From Tricholoma matsutake (taxonomy: Eukaryota > Basidiomycota > Agaricomycetes > Agaricales > Tricholomataceae): a stretch of 64,000 bases of DNA. A program made the position numbers and the translations under genes. Positions 44,553-56,745 of this stretch are shown here, piece by piece (the stretch's first letter is position 1; the number at the start of each line of letters is the position of its first letter). Location of the stretch: positions 12,648,001 through 12,712,000 of the forward strand of contig AP026541.1 of NCBI GenBank assembly GCA_026075535.2, read 5' to 3'. The notes beneath the pieces were generated by a model. The model saw nothing but the letters and a program-made list of their open reading frames with translations. It had not been told where the DNA came from and made no database searches.

Positions 44553-46176
44553 ATGGCTATCATGACTCTCCCAATCTGTATTCCTCAAACTCCTTCTCCT
44601 GCAACCTCCCCTCCTTCAGATGACAGCCAGAACAACAACAACAACAACAACATCCAGAACAACAACACAACAGATTCTGTCCCTCCAACTCCTGTTTCTC
44701 CTACTATTCAACAGAAACGTAAACCTTCAAGACGCGCAAACACCGCAGAACGCAGAGCTACTCACAATGCCGTAGAACGTCAACGTCGTGAAACTTTAAA
44801 TAGCCGTTTCCTCGTAATTCTTTTTTTTTTCTTTCTCATTCCTATTTTTAATTTTAATTTTAATTTTTTTAAATCAGGATTTAGCTGCCTTACTCCCCAA
44901 TCTCTCTCAAATAAGACGTCCTTCCAAATCTTCTATTGTAAATTCCTCAATCGCACATATCCATGCTTCTCGTCGTCATCGTCTTCTCGCCGCTCGTGAA
45001 TTACGCCTCCTCAAACTCGAAGCAGACGCTCTCCGTCGTGAACTCAACGAATGGCGCGAACGTAGTGGCATTGCGCGTGTGGAAGAGCCAGTTAGAGGTG
45101 ATGGTTTTGGTGTCGTCCTCAGCGCCGAGCTCGAAGTCATCGTAGGTCAGGATATGGAAGAGGAAGAGGACGACGAACTCTTGGGTCCGCAGGACGTGCA
45201 CCCACACCACCAGAGTAATGGTGGTAACCATAATAATAATCAGATGTGGGATGCAGGAGATATTGACGACTTTGGTATAGATGGCATGGATGTCCCTCCT
45301 CCGTCTACCGTTGACGAGCATGATGCGAGGATGCTTGCGATGCTCAAGACCCATGGCCCTGCTCATGCGGGAGGGCATCCTTTTACTCATAATCCTAATA
45401 CGATCTTACCACCCTCTACACTTCCGCATATCCTTCCTAGGCCCGGAGCGACCAACGTTCCGGCATTCGAACCGCTCTACGAGCACCCACATTCGCAGCA
45501 GATTCATCTTATCCAGCACCAACAGCAGCACCAACAGCAGCAGCAGCAGCAGCAGTATCTTCAGCACCAGCAACACCAACGTCAGCAAGAACACGAGAAG
45601 ATGTGGGGCCTTTACAATCAAAACCCTTCTCGCATGACGGCCGCACAAGCCCAGTTCACGGGCCCTCAACAGCCTCCGTATAATAATCAATACGTGAACA
45701 CCAATAACGGTAACAATCAGCAACAACAAATGATGATCCAAGCCCAACGCAGCCTCTTCACCCCTCCGACGACCTCGCACGGGCTTCCTTCCCCGACAAC
45801 TAGCACCGGCCCACCGGTATCTCTTCCATCCCTTCACACCGGGACAAACAACGCTTCCATCTCACCTTCTCCCCCTGTATCCGACACCGCGCAACGCCTC
45901 ACCCGCCAACGCAGCGGTAGCGTTCATTCTATCCAATCCCACGCTTCCTCCCACTCTCACTCCCACTCTAGAGGGTCCCATTCACCAAGCTACGAACTCG
46001 GCTTGGGCCTCGGCGTAGGCGTGGATTACATGAACGTGGGTGTGGGTGTGGGTGTGGGTGTGGGTGTAGATCCTTATGGCGTGGGGACGCCTAGGATGAT
46101 GGGAGATATTTCGCTTGCGAGCCCTGTTAGTGCTGGTGGGGGTGGTAACGGTGGAGGCTTCGCGATGATGATGTGA
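44553..46176 (+). CDS. bHLH transcription factor, two exons
   Basis: Exons 44,553-44,813 and 44,878-46,176 give a 519-residue protein. The intron has GTAATT...AAATCAG and a 5' half rich in T. A low-complexity Asn/Ser/Pro N-terminus precedes the basic region ERRATHNAVERQRRETLNSR (residues 66-85). Helix 1 is split by the intron and continues as DLAALLPNLSQIRR, then the loop and helix 2 SSIVNSSIAHI. His71, Glu75 and Arg79 form the H-E-R pattern of class B (Max/Myc-like) factors, which bind CACGTG. A second helical stretch with Leu/Arg (RLLAARELRLLKLEADALRR) may extend dimerisation. The C-terminal half is disordered, with poly-Gln (about 45,510-45,570), Ser/His repeats and a GVGVGVGV run. It would act in the nucleus. 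It is the only intact host-type gene in the window. The target genes are unknown. Confidence 0.9.
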
Positions 46177-46481
46177 ACCCGAGGCGTAATAGGCATTTGG
46201 GCTGGCGCTGTCTGGTACGAAAAATCGCCTGTCCACGCCTATTTTGCGTGGAATATTATCAACGCCATCATTTGACCTAGAGTGGATTGCTCTGTCACGA
46301 TACCATTCCACGTGACTATACATGCTTCCCCACTTCTTATCGTTGGGTTTCCATGGTCTTATCGTCCCAATCTCGTCCTTCTCTCCGCCGACGTGTGCTG
46401 CTATCTATGCTTATTTATGCTCTTGTTGCTTGCTTGCCTTGCCTGTTGATCGCCGTACAGCGTGCCGATCGTCCCACCCAT

Positions 46482-46501
46482 CCCCCCCCCCCCCCCCCCC
46501 C
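46482..46501 (+). repeat. Poly-C run of 20
   Basis: Twenty consecutive C residues, with poly-G on the minus strand. Confidence 0.95.
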
Positions 46502-46596
46502 TCTGCTGTGTTCGCCTTGTTCTCGTTCCAGTTATCGTTCTGCTCTCCGTGTGTGGTTTCTTTTTTCCCTTTGTGTTAATCGGTATTGTTGTTATA

Positions 46597-46626
46597 CCCT
46601 CCGTCCCATCCCATCCCATCCCCCCC
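46597..46626 (-). other. G-quadruplex-type motif
   Basis: On the minus strand: a G run, then GGGATGGGATGGGACGGAGGG. Five G-tracts with loops of 2-5 bases satisfy the usual G4 pattern. Confidence 0.75.
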
Positions 46627-47227
46627 TAGATGGTGTGCCGTTGTTCTATCTCGTCGTCTACCTCACCTGCCGCTACCCCCCCCTTACCTACCTACACCAT
46701 ATCGCCCCCAACCAAGTTACCGACCTTACTACTACTACTATTACTACCTGTCCACCCCCACCCGGTCGTTACCCCCTCCCCCCCCCTTCTACACTCGCAC
46801 CACTTGCTACCGCCACCGCTGCGTCCGGTCCTCGTTCCTTTACCGTCTGCTCTTTAGTCTCCGGTTTTGGTTATTATTGGTCCTTGCCTCTTGGTGTATT
46901 CGAACACTAACAGAATATTTACACATAACATTTTAAAAAAGTGGAGAAAGGATAAGTATGTAGTCCAGTACTATTTAGTATACTTAACTTGGTTGTGATT
47001 CAAAAAATCGTTAAAAGATTAAATGCTTGGAGACCGTTCTCTCTTCTCTCTCTCGCTCTCTCTCTCTTTTGGTCGCGTAATTAGGATTACATACACAGAC
47101 TTAATTTTAATTTTTAATTTGGGGTTATGGCTTGGAGTTTGTTTGCGTTTTTTTTTTTGTCGTGTGCCAGATATCGAGGACAACCGTTCCACCCGTAGGA
47201 CCTAACCAGATACTCACTCAATCAGAA

Positions 47228-47262
47228 ACCCCTCCGCTCGCGTTTGGAGCGAGAGAGGGGGG
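47228..47262 (+). repeat. GC hairpin CCCCTCCGCTC...GAGCGAGAGAGGGG
   Basis: A hairpin with a short GCGTTTG loop. It matches, with changes at CpG sites, two motifs inside the hAT-like element at 19,484-19,521 and 19,553-19,590. The shared core with the TTTGGAGC loop side suggests a common dispersed element. Confidence 0.55.
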
Positions 47263-47909
47263 TGGTGATGGCGATAGTAGCCAAAACTTTTCCCCGAGTT
47301 TCAGCCATAATTTCGGTTATGCAATAAGCTTCGACGAGCATAGCCTGCTTAAGCCTGTAACTTTAAATTTATAACCGGCTTATTATAAATAATACCGGCC
47401 TAGAATTTGAAACTTGGACATTAGACTCGTCACCTCGTGACCCGTCCGCTTGACCCTGCCAAGTGTACATGTGACATTGAACTTTTGGAATGCTTTGATC
47501 TCGTAGCGTATTCAGAATACATCTCGAACTGTCATTGTTCATCGTCTTTGCTAATGCTGTCTGAGTCATTATTATCACCACTGGTCTGAATAAAAAAAAC
47601 CTCCCCAAGCACTTCATTTGCTATCTCTCTTTCATTGTTCATTGTGAGGATAGTCAGTTTCACCCTCAGACTTCTTACTTGGTCTAATAGATGTGGGGAT
47701 TCTGGCAAAGTACTACTAGTAATAAACTGAAGATTGTTTGAGAGCACAGACTCTGCACCCACAAGTGGACTCAGTCATCAGTGAGTTTGCAAGTGAACAA
47801 TTTTACAAAGGCCAAGTTGTAATCCATTGATGGGGTTTGTGTAAACTGTTAAGTAAGCCCAGATGAGATAATGGCCCACCCAAGCCACCTTGGCAGAAGA
47901 GGGTTGTGC
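47263..47909. other. No recognisable gene
   Basis: Short frames on the minus strand (for example 47,369-47,617) have no recognisable motif. The sequence turns AT-rich and CpG-poor toward the hAT-like element. Confidence 0.4.
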
Positions 47910-47917
47910 ATCATGGT

Positions 47918-48878
47918 TAAGGCTCCAACCATTCTATCTATATAACCATTTTACACAGTTTATACCATATATGTTTATGTTTATGTATACCCCCTTGTCA
48001 CCAAAACCATGTATACAGTAGTTAAACGGTATATAGGTAGTTACATGGTTTAAGCAGAAGTAGTGGCCTGACACACTACTTGCTACACACTACCTACAAA
48101 TGGCTTAATGGAAGTGGCAGCTCATCTGACCACCACCGTGAGCGGGCGAGCTCTCACACCTATGACATCACATGGCAATTCCCTTTCCGAGTAACAACGT
48201 GTCAACAACAAACAATATCAACATCAACATCTACCACTAACCACCAAAGGCTCGACAACAACAATGGTGGTGACAACAACAACATTGATGACAACAGCAA
48301 GGGCAAGGGCAAGGGCAAGGGAAAAGGCAAGGGCAAGGGCAACAGCAGCAGCAACAACAACAACAACAACAACTGGGGCTCAAGACACATCTGCATCTTG
48401 AGCCTCAGGTATGTTTTACTTTCTTCCCTAATGCGCTAACCTACACACAGGGGACACGAGGCACAATGCCAGCAACTGTCTGCAGGCAAGCACGCGAAGG
48501 CTCAGGAGGGTTGCCTCCTGAGCCTCTTAGTTTTTTCCTCAACTTTTTTTTACTCTACTGACAATTATTTACAAAGAGACTATGTGTACAGAACAGGAAT
48601 GGGAAGCACGAAGGCGCCACAAAAATTATTCAATAATATTCTTTTTTTCAAACACTTCTTGTTAATTGGATTGAAAGCTTACTAAAATGTGGTTTTACAA
48701 CTTGTCAGACTGCCTTTGAAGAAAAAATGTTGTTGTAGAGTTAACCTTCCTTTTTTGGATGTCTAACTGTGTACATACTGTTTATTAAACAGTATATAGA
48801 TGGTTATACTGTTTAGGCTACCATTTATGTATATTTGACCTTCATTGAGTAAACGTAAACTAAACAGTTGGAGCCTTA
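47918..48878. mobile_element. hAT-like non-autonomous element, 961 bp
   Basis: Terminal inverted repeats TAAGGCTCCAAC at both ends, with a perfect 8-bp target duplication ATCATGGT (47,910-47,917 and 48,879-48,886). The interior has a (GGGCAA)n stretch (about 48,300-48,342) and (CAA)n, which open a Lys/Gly/Asn-rich frame that I do not regard as a gene. No transposase. Confidence 0.85.
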
Positions 48879-49161
48879 ATCATGGTGGTGAGGTTAGTGA
48901 AGCTCTGCATTCTCAACTGCCAGTGCATACCTGCCTGGCGTGTGATGGTGACGAATCACAATTTCAAGCATGCCCTTTACAGTTTTGATGCCTTACTACC
49001 TGATGAAACTGTTGATCTTCTGGCATTGGTTGGGCCTATCAGTGTAACATGAGGTGATCTGTCAGGAGTGCTAGAGGATGGGAAGAGACATATGGTGACC
49101 AGCTGCACTCATATCTGTGATCTTTCAGTATAACAGATCAAGTATCCTGTATCTATGGACC

Positions 49162-51520
49162 CAAGGGGGTGTCAGGATGGGAATCCCAAACCAGATGTAG
49201 GGGGGGGGTCCCATCCAAGGCCAAAAATTTTTTTTTTGACTTATGTTTTAACTGACACCACTGTGCCCTACTGGGCTAGTGAACTATTGGAACAACCTTT
49301 AGAAGCTACTCTATGAAGCCACCAATAGATACCATAGTTACATGATGGTAATAAACTTTTGGTTGAGTTTCTCTGCTCGCCAAGATGACGAAGAAAGCAA
49401 GGTAATCTGGAAGAAATGTTAAGTCTAATCTTAATGATCATGCAGATCCAATTCAAACTTAAAATATATGGACACCAGTATGCTGAAATGCCCAGACTGT
49501 GAGCAAGACATTCACATAGGTACAGCCAGAGAAAAAAACCTTGCCATACACCATGGTTCAAAAGCCTGTCAAGCAGAATGTGGACAAAAAGCACAAGCCA
49601 AAGCAAATGCAGAACCGGCTGCTTAGCACATTCTTCAAACCAAAAGCTGCTGTGAACTGTTCAACCATTCCAACACCATTACCCATCCACACACCTAAAT
49701 TCTCTCAGCTTCATCTCTGGCCATCGTAATTGATGATGAATCTTCACCTTCCTCAATCCCAGTACAGGACAATATCTGAAACTGTCACAGTAGAGGTCAA
49801 GAATTTTCAACTTCTCAATGCTCACTTGTGTGCCTAGTATCATTGTTCATGTATGAACTATGATTTTGTGCCAAAGCATTGGATATGCCCAAGTTGTAAA
49901 GCAAGGATTACATCTAAGCGTTGATAGGTCCACCTTGTCATTCAAGCTTGGAAAACACATCTACGATCATTGTTGAAGCTCTATGAAGTTCTACAAACTC
50001 CTCCAAAGCTCTATGAACCCATACAAACCCCTCTGAAGCTCTACGAACCTCTACAAAGTCATGAAAATGCTTTGAAAATCTTCACAACACTTTGAAATTC
50101 TTTGCAACACCTCAAGACTCTTTGCATGCCTTTGGCCACCGTAATACAATTCCCCCAACCTTTGGAGAGCTCAGAATATACACTTGGAACATCGTCAATG
50201 AGTTCCGAACCAGTTTTGAGCAATATCGCAGCGATATTGGCCTTCAAACAAGTCTGATATTTCCTCAACTGACTTTGAAAATCATCAAACATTGAAAATC
50301 GACATCGGACACTATATCGCTATCTGAATGGTCATCGCACACATGCAGACATATCCCCTACCATTGTCGAACAATATCGTACCGATTCGGGGCCACGAAT
50401 GAAGTCCGAAGAAACTTCAGAAATCTTCAAAAAATCTTGAACCTCGAAAAACATCTTCGGACACAGTAATTCCTATTTGAATGATCTTCGGATGCATGCT
50501 GGACACATGGGACACTATCTTGAGTATATCGAACACATTTTGACTGCATGTGCACACATACAATCTGCTCAAAGCAGTTTCCAATGTTTTATGCAATTTA
50601 TAACAAGGACAGTCCACTTTTAGCTATTCTTTCTTATTATTTCTTCATCATGTGTTATATTCACCCTTTCTAGTCTTGCTTTATTGTTCTGATATACTTC
50701 TATTGTCTTTTGCCTCAAGTTTTTCACATGTTTGCCTCATAATCTCTAGCCTTTTTAGGTACTTTCTTTATTTTATATAAAAAGATGTACTAGATACAAA
50801 GAAAAAGAGGAAAGTCATCGTCTTCCTCCCAGATCACAGTGATTTGAGAGTTCAGTTTAGTCTTATTCAGTCCAAAGTTTGGTGTTTTATGCTAAACTTC
50901 CTTGAAATTCCTTGAAATTCCTTGCATTACGCTATTTTCGCTCTCATTTCCCTCAATTCGCCTTTGCTTTGCTTCTACTACTCATCTAGTCCCCTGATCT
51001 TGCATCCAAACATATTTGCACACTCAAAATTCCTCGAAACTTCTTCAAAAAAACCTTGAAAAATATTGCTACATCTCGAAAATCATCGCAACATCTCGAA
51101 AAATATCGCAACTTCTTGAAAATCCTCAAAAGTCCTCGAAACACATTCTTTTAGCTTCAAACTGCTTCGACAAGCAGTTGTTTTATGACTATTTGATGGT
51201 CAGTCTGACAGGTGACATCTAGAGGGCCTCGCATCCTTCCTCTGACTTGTGTTATACCATCCAAAGCCATTTAGTAGGTTTTGTTTGGGTTTCTGGGTTG
51301 AGCATCATCAGCATCACCGAGTGTGATCTACTACCTAGAAATACTTTGTATCTTGCTTTGTGTGCTGGCGGTTCCAGTTTTCCTCAATAAAACCTTGGTA
51401 GAAAAAATAACATGTGACTAAAACATACCATATATGGAAGGAGGGAAAGGGGGGGTCTCTAGAGTCCCGAAAAAAAAATACTGACATCATATGAAAAATT
51501 CCCGTCCCGACACCCCCTTG
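49162..51520. mobile_element. hAT-like element, 2,359 bp, carrying a nested gypsy LTR
   Basis: Inverted termini CAAGGGGGTGTC followed by (A/G)GGA(T/C)GGGAAT, and a perfect 8-bp target duplication TATGGACC (49,154-49,161 and 51,521-51,528). Subterminal GGGGGGG runs occur near both ends (about 49,201 and 51,450). No transposase frame. Most of the middle is an LTR-family insertion. Confidence 0.85.
49926..51320 (+). mobile_element. LTR of gypsy family 2, longer variant
   Basis: Begins GTTGATAGGTCCACC and ends GGGTTTCTGGGTTGAGCATC, matching the ends of the LTR at 55.6 kb (reverse orientation) and the solo LTR at 12.4 kb. It is about 1.4 kb instead of 1.0 kb because of extra CTATGAA/CTCTACAAA-rich text near the start. 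CpGs such as TCTCGAAAATCATCGC are well preserved compared with the 12.4-kb copy. No clear 5-bp duplication was found. Confidence 0.65.
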
Positions 51521-51649
51521 TATGGACCATGCCAGCTAAGACCAAAACATGGGGAATGAAGAGAATATCGCCAGATGGCCTGGGGGAAGAAACCATTGGA
51601 AAGCCATCAAAAAGGCAAAGGCCATGTTACAATGGAGGGTATAAGCCAT

Positions 51650-52245
51650 TTTGATGCATCATATCATTGTAATTACAATGATCCAGTGATGCAAAATCAA
51701 CTGTAGTTACAACTGAAGCACCAATGAAATCACCTTATGTAATATCAGTGCATAATGCACCAGGGTGATGCATGGCAGTCTTTATGAATATTGATGCTAA
51801 AAAGGGATGTTTTGCACATGTCAGAATGGCTTCAAACACATCCTCTGGTCTCAAAATTTTTATTTTATGGCCTCAAATCAAAATCATTCTCACAATGAGG
51901 CTGAACCTGGACTGCCTGCTTACTTAATCTTTATGTGCATGAAGAGGGCCGACCATTCAATGACCCCCCTCCCTTGCTGCGCTTGGGGGGTCCCCAAGCT
52001 GGGTCATCTCAGGTCGGCACACTGAACCCTCATTCATGTATCTCCCCTACTTTGGCTAACCCTAACTGAACTGCTAACCAGTATGCCCCCTGCAGGATGG
52101 TAATTACAGTGGTGCATAGTGTATGTATGGTGCATCATCATGCATCAAATGGAAGGGCTGGGAAGGGGCATTGTAAGTACAGTTATTTTTGCATCATGCA
52201 TTAATTGTAATTACAACAGGTGATGCATCATTATGGTAGCTACAG
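51650..52245. mobile_element. MITE-like inverted-repeat element
   Basis: The left end CCATTTTGATGCATCAT...TTGTAATTACAA...GATGCAAAATCAACTG and the right end in reverse complement (CCATAATGATGCATCA...GTTGTAATTACAA...GATGCAAAAATAACTG) form imperfect inverted repeats of about 60-110 bp. No target duplication could be fixed and there is no coding frame. Confidence 0.5.
51948..52018. repeat. Long multi-segment hairpin
   Basis: Nested complementary blocks: GCCGACC with GGTCGGC, TGACCC with GGGTCA, and an inner perfect hairpin GCTTGGGG...CCCCAAGC. It lies inside the MITE-like element. It could be an independent small foldback insertion. Confidence 0.75.
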
Positions 52246-55200
52246 GTGAACCACAAATCCTAAAAATGACAGAAGAACATCAACATGTCTTCCAGCTTTG
52301 ATTAACCATCATAATCCAAGCCCATCATGCTCAGAATTTGAAACCAGTGTACCTCACAATGTATTCATCAGAGAAATGGATCATAGCTAAGCGAGTTAGC
52401 CGAGTGATCTGTACCAGTCTGTACCGGTAGATACCAACACCCAATTTACTGATATTTGTAGTGGTGTTCTCATCAACCAGTTCTTCTGTATATGTTCCAT
52501 GTTCAGACTGGGCTCTATCAGTAGACAGAAGAGCAATAAAGAGGCTGAGCCATTTATTTATTCAATGTCAGATGTTGCAGTGATTACAAGCGACAGTAGC
52601 AATGAGTGGAATGTCTTGATAGGTACTCCTCGTCACACCTGTTTCCCACGCCGTGTGAGCTTACATAACGTACTGGTCGCGAAGTCTACTTTTTCATCTC
52701 GTTTTGATCCCTCGATGAGATGGGATGGCGTGATCGACGTGCAAATATGCGTTAAACTTACTATCCTGGTCCTTAATTGCCTCGGCCCCTTAGATCGCTT
52801 AGGTATGTAATGGCTATTACGATAGATTACGATGGCACAAAATCTGTGTACACACAAACCCACGTTAATGATGCTCCTCCGGGCTCCCCCTCCCTACATG
52901 TCCCTATTTCTCCCTTCTTGCCCCGGCCGGGTATTTGCGTAACGTTATGATCGTTAATCTTAAACATATTTTTCTTCGCGCTCTCATTTTTTTTTTGAGT
53001 TGAAAATTTTTTTGGGGGGGACTACTTAACTCAATCAAGCCTCCCTGTGGCGCCCTACATAACAATTGTGCTGCGATCGTCCTTAGTTTTAGGAGGCAGG
53101 CCCGACAGCCGATGCAGTTCGGTCATGAGCTCAGGAGCAATCCCCGCTGACAAGCGAAAGTATGAGCGCTGAATTATATAATTATTCAACCCAAGTCTGG
53201 AATTTGATGTGGGGTTCCCGAAGCCCTCACGCGACCTTTCCATGGCTAGGATATCGTACGACTCGAGCTAAAGCGATAAGATTCCTCCGCCGACTGATTT
53301 GCTACTTACTACAAAATGAAACAGTTGCTCCTTGTTCGATGTCGTTCGTTTTTCATGGAAACTTTATTGCCACAACGGCTCGGGAGTGAGGATACGCCGA
53401 TGAGGTGGCGGCCAAGTGGCGGCCGGAGTGGCAGTGCAGAGTCAGTGATGGCAGTGGCAGTGCGGACTTGGACTATGTATGTACTTGGCACGATGCAATC
53501 TGAGCTCATCGAGCGAAGAAATAATAATAGACGATGATCAGGGGGAATTATTTCTTCCATGAACTGCGCGGGGGCGTCCAAGAACTTGGAGGACATCACT
53601 GTGATGAATTCAAACGTTGTTCAAACGGTCAAGAATAAGTTTGAGACTTTGAGTACTGTGAGTAACTTCTCCAGCACAAAGTTATTGACATCCTAGTCTG
53701 GAGTACAACTCTAGGGATTTGACAGAACGAGCATCCTGTGACTTGATTCATGATCATCGTTATCAACCTACAACCAAATGTCTCATGATCGGAAATCTTT
53801 CACGCGGTCTTCCGAAAGGCACCCTCTCGCCTCTTGTAACAATGTTGTTGAGAGAGACGTCGAAAGTTTACAGTTTTGTAACTTTGGAACTTTCGTGGGG
53901 CTGTTTATCCGCAGCTTTGCACAAACGTCCTATGTTTGTGCAGTAACACTGATCGCGCCAAGTAAGCTCTACTCACGATGGGACCGCTCCAATCGTTCCT
54001 CAGCTCCTTCAAGCTCGCTCTATTTATCCTTTGTACAGTTGTTTGCGGTGGCAACTGTCAACTATAGCTTCTTCAGCTAGTGTTCGGAACTAAACTGATC
54101 AGTGTGAACTTTGAATGGAATGGATGACCATAGCTCACACAGACTTGATAGGAACAAGAACACATCAGAACAATGCAAGAACATCTTTTTTTCAACAACT
54201 TCCATCTTAGAATGGGAACCTTCCACTAACATTTAGGTTTCGAGCACTTCGTACCGCAGACGCCTGTAAAACATGAAATCACCGATATCCATCATATACG
54301 CGATCTAGTCGGCTCTAACGGACGGAACTTTCCCTTTCCACTGACAAGGTCTATTTCGCGTCCAGCTTAAGCTAGAGATGGTCCGACGATCGGTCATCCG
54401 CAGACCTACAATTGTCAGTGATAGTACCTGTAAACTGCTCAGTGACTTATCAGTGTTATCACCCCACTGCACGATCCGGTAAGCTGCCCAATTCCTTATC
54501 AGCACTATGTAGCCAGATGCACAGGAGCGCATCAGCGCTCATATCCAGGCAACGTCATGCAGTAATACCATCAGCGACTTTCGAGCCGTGGAGCAGCTAA
54601 GCGAGCCATGATCCATTCATCATAGATTGAACTTGAAAAGAATTTTACGTTCGTTGCCTGTCTTTAAGTTGTACCTTTCACTGATTGACTCAGTCCATCA
54701 GATTATTTTCTGACATAGGTGTGACAAAGGGGAGCCAAAAATTCCAAAAATGCCATCGAACTGAAATAAGGGGGAAACTCTGTGACGTGTCGCGACCTTG
54801 TTCCCCTTTCAGGTCAGAAGATCGGTGTCCAAGTGGGTTGTGCAATGTCTGGCGTTGCGATCCATCGGAGATTGATATCTTTTGATCAGCTGAGCGGTTA
54901 AGTATAGTTTCGCCATTTGACGCTTTTACACAGAAAAACAAGATGATACCTTTATCGAATTTCTTCGCAGATTTTCAAATGGGACATAGGAGGGAAGTAA
55001 GACTACTGCGCAATAAAACGAGAGCAAGAGGATCTCGTTCCACTAAGTTGAGCACCGTGTATTGTAGGTGGGTGGTAGGTGGAGGTATTTGACAGATCGA
55101 TGGTCTCTTGTCACAGCTTGGATAGAGAGAGATAGGGAAGAGGCAGTTTCCCTCGCCACACCTTAGTCTGCCATTTTGAAATTTGCCACACAAGAACTAC

Positions 55201-55595
55201 TTAATGAATCGGGAATCGATGGTAACTCGGCCTTTGTTCCACATTCCTCTACATTCCTCATCGAATTATTCCTGCCAAAAGTGTATATGCACGCTTGTCT
55301 TATGCAAGCCCTGAACAGGCTAGTTGAGCTCTTGCTTATGGTGCACAACACCTAGTCACCACGGCCAAATTGACAAATGATATTCACCAAAATTGCATAC
55401 ACATAGGTAAGCTACACTGTACCGAATAATATGGTCTATTGAACGCATACAGTGTATCGAATGATACGGGTTCGGTGGACGCCGTCGAATGCTCTCATAG
55501 TATGTATAACATGTACTAGTATCAAATGAATACACTTTTACAATTTGCTTGTGATACACTATGAAGAATGTTAATAATATACAGATCAGAGATAG
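52246..55595. other. Mostly unassigned sequence, CpG-rich from about 52.6 kb
   Basis: No gene can be supported. Minus-strand segments 53,599-53,309 (MSSKFLDAPAQFMEEIIPPD) and 53,243-53,055 (AGIAPELMTELHRLSGLPPK) look protein-like and may be exons of one unrecognised gene. Other open frames are short. Confidence 0.3.
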
Positions 55596-56602
55596 TGTTG
55601 ATATGCTCGACCCAGAAACCCCAAACAAAACCTACTAAAATGGCCTTGGATGGTATAACACAAGTTAGAGGAAGGGTGCAAGGTGGTACTAAAAGTCACC
55701 GAATCCAACCCAATGGAGGCGTAAGACGTCCGAGTGGGTATGAAGGGTTTCGATAACGTTCAAAGATCTCTCGATGTAAGTTCGAGGGAGATCAATAAGG
55801 TTCGAGGGTTAGAGGAGATGTTCGAGGTAATTGGGAATGGTATAGATGGTTTTATGAAGTGTGTAGAAGGAATATGTGAGTGGGGCGGCGATGATAGTGA
55901 TGAGGGGTGATAACAATATACGATGGACAAAGGGTTCGAGGGCTAATATGAAGTTTTGAGGAAGTTCGCAATGATTCGCAGAACTTCGGACTAGACGAGA
56001 GGCTTGGACTCAAGAGCTGAACTCTTAAATCAGACTATAGTGAAGTAAGACAATCTCTTTCTTTTTTTTTAAGTGAGTAACTATTACAAGTTTAAATAAG
56101 TTCTGAAGAGGTACTACCAAAAAGGGGAAGGAGAACATGAGGCCTACATGAGGTGAAGTCTAGGATAAAAGATAAACCTCTATCACTGAGTAAAACAATA
56201 AAAGATAAGAATTAAATCTCCGGAGTCCTGATATGTGCGAAATGTACTCATCCTATGTCATTACAAACCATCTAAACATTTGAAATTTGCCTCATTGTGT
56301 CCTTAGTCGTCTTGCGCGTGCTCAGTCGGTGGCCAAATAGCTTGGTCAACCTTGCTATGACTCGTCGGTGTGTAGTAAGAGTGCCAGAGGCCATGATGAC
56401 GGTGGCCGAGCGCGTTCGAAGTGTTCCTATATCGTTCGAGGGGGATCAAGGGGAACAAGGTAGCGCGAGGCCGCTCGAAGCCTGTTCAGGAGTGTTTCGC
56501 GAGGCTCAAAGGCATTCAATGGGTTCCGAGTGTCGTGAGAGATTGATGTGGAACTGCTGTGAGTGGTTACAGACCTTATAGCGCTAGGTGGACCTATCAA
56601 CC
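55596..56602 (-). repeat. 3' LTR of the minus-strand gypsy element (family 2)
   Basis: On the plus strand it starts TGTTGATATGCTCGACCCAG and ends GGACCTATCAAC, so the termini are inverted copies. About 1.0 kb. A G-rich tract (CTTAGGGGGAGG on the minus strand) precedes it, as expected of a polypurine tract for an element read on the minus strand. Related copies are at 12.4-13.4 and 49.9-51.3 kb. The end base is uncertain by one or two. Confidence 0.75.
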
Positions 56603-56615
56603 TCCCCCTAAGTGA
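56603..56615 (-). promoter_or_regulatory. Polypurine tract of the minus-strand gypsy element
   Basis: Minus strand ACTTAGGGGGAGG directly abuts the LTR. Confidence 0.6.
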
Positions 56616-56745
56616 AATACTGACTGTCCCAGTCAGCTGATCCAAAACACGTGACGTCACAAGGTCATGTTGACAACGATAAACAAACATCGAACCAGTT
56701 ATTTCCTTCCTCTCTCAATCATTCTCCCTACCTCAAATCTTCAGT

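Larger units (their letters stand above)
46177..47220. other. 3' region of the bHLH gene and polypyrimidine tracts
   Basis: No further gene is supported. The plus strand is very C/T-rich from 46,480 to 46,800, which opens several proline-rich frames by composition alone. An E-box CACGTG lies at about 46,310, downstream of the bHLH gene. Confidence 0.5.

Noticed and set aside
46287..46910. 207-residue proline-rich open frame downstream of the bHLH gene
   Set aside because: It arises from C/T-rich composition. Overlapping frames are equally open and no domain is visible.
48080..48439. Open frame with a Lys-Gly repeat and poly-Asn
   Set aside because: It is generated by GGGCAA and CAA repeats inside a non-autonomous hAT-like element and has no conserved motif.
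52385..52440. A-box-like TAGCCGAGTGATC, possible tRNA
   Set aside because: There is no B box at the right distance and no cloverleaf.
54760..54900. Possible small structured RNA near GTCGCGACC
   Set aside because: No recognisable family features such as 5S boxes or spliceosomal motifs were found.
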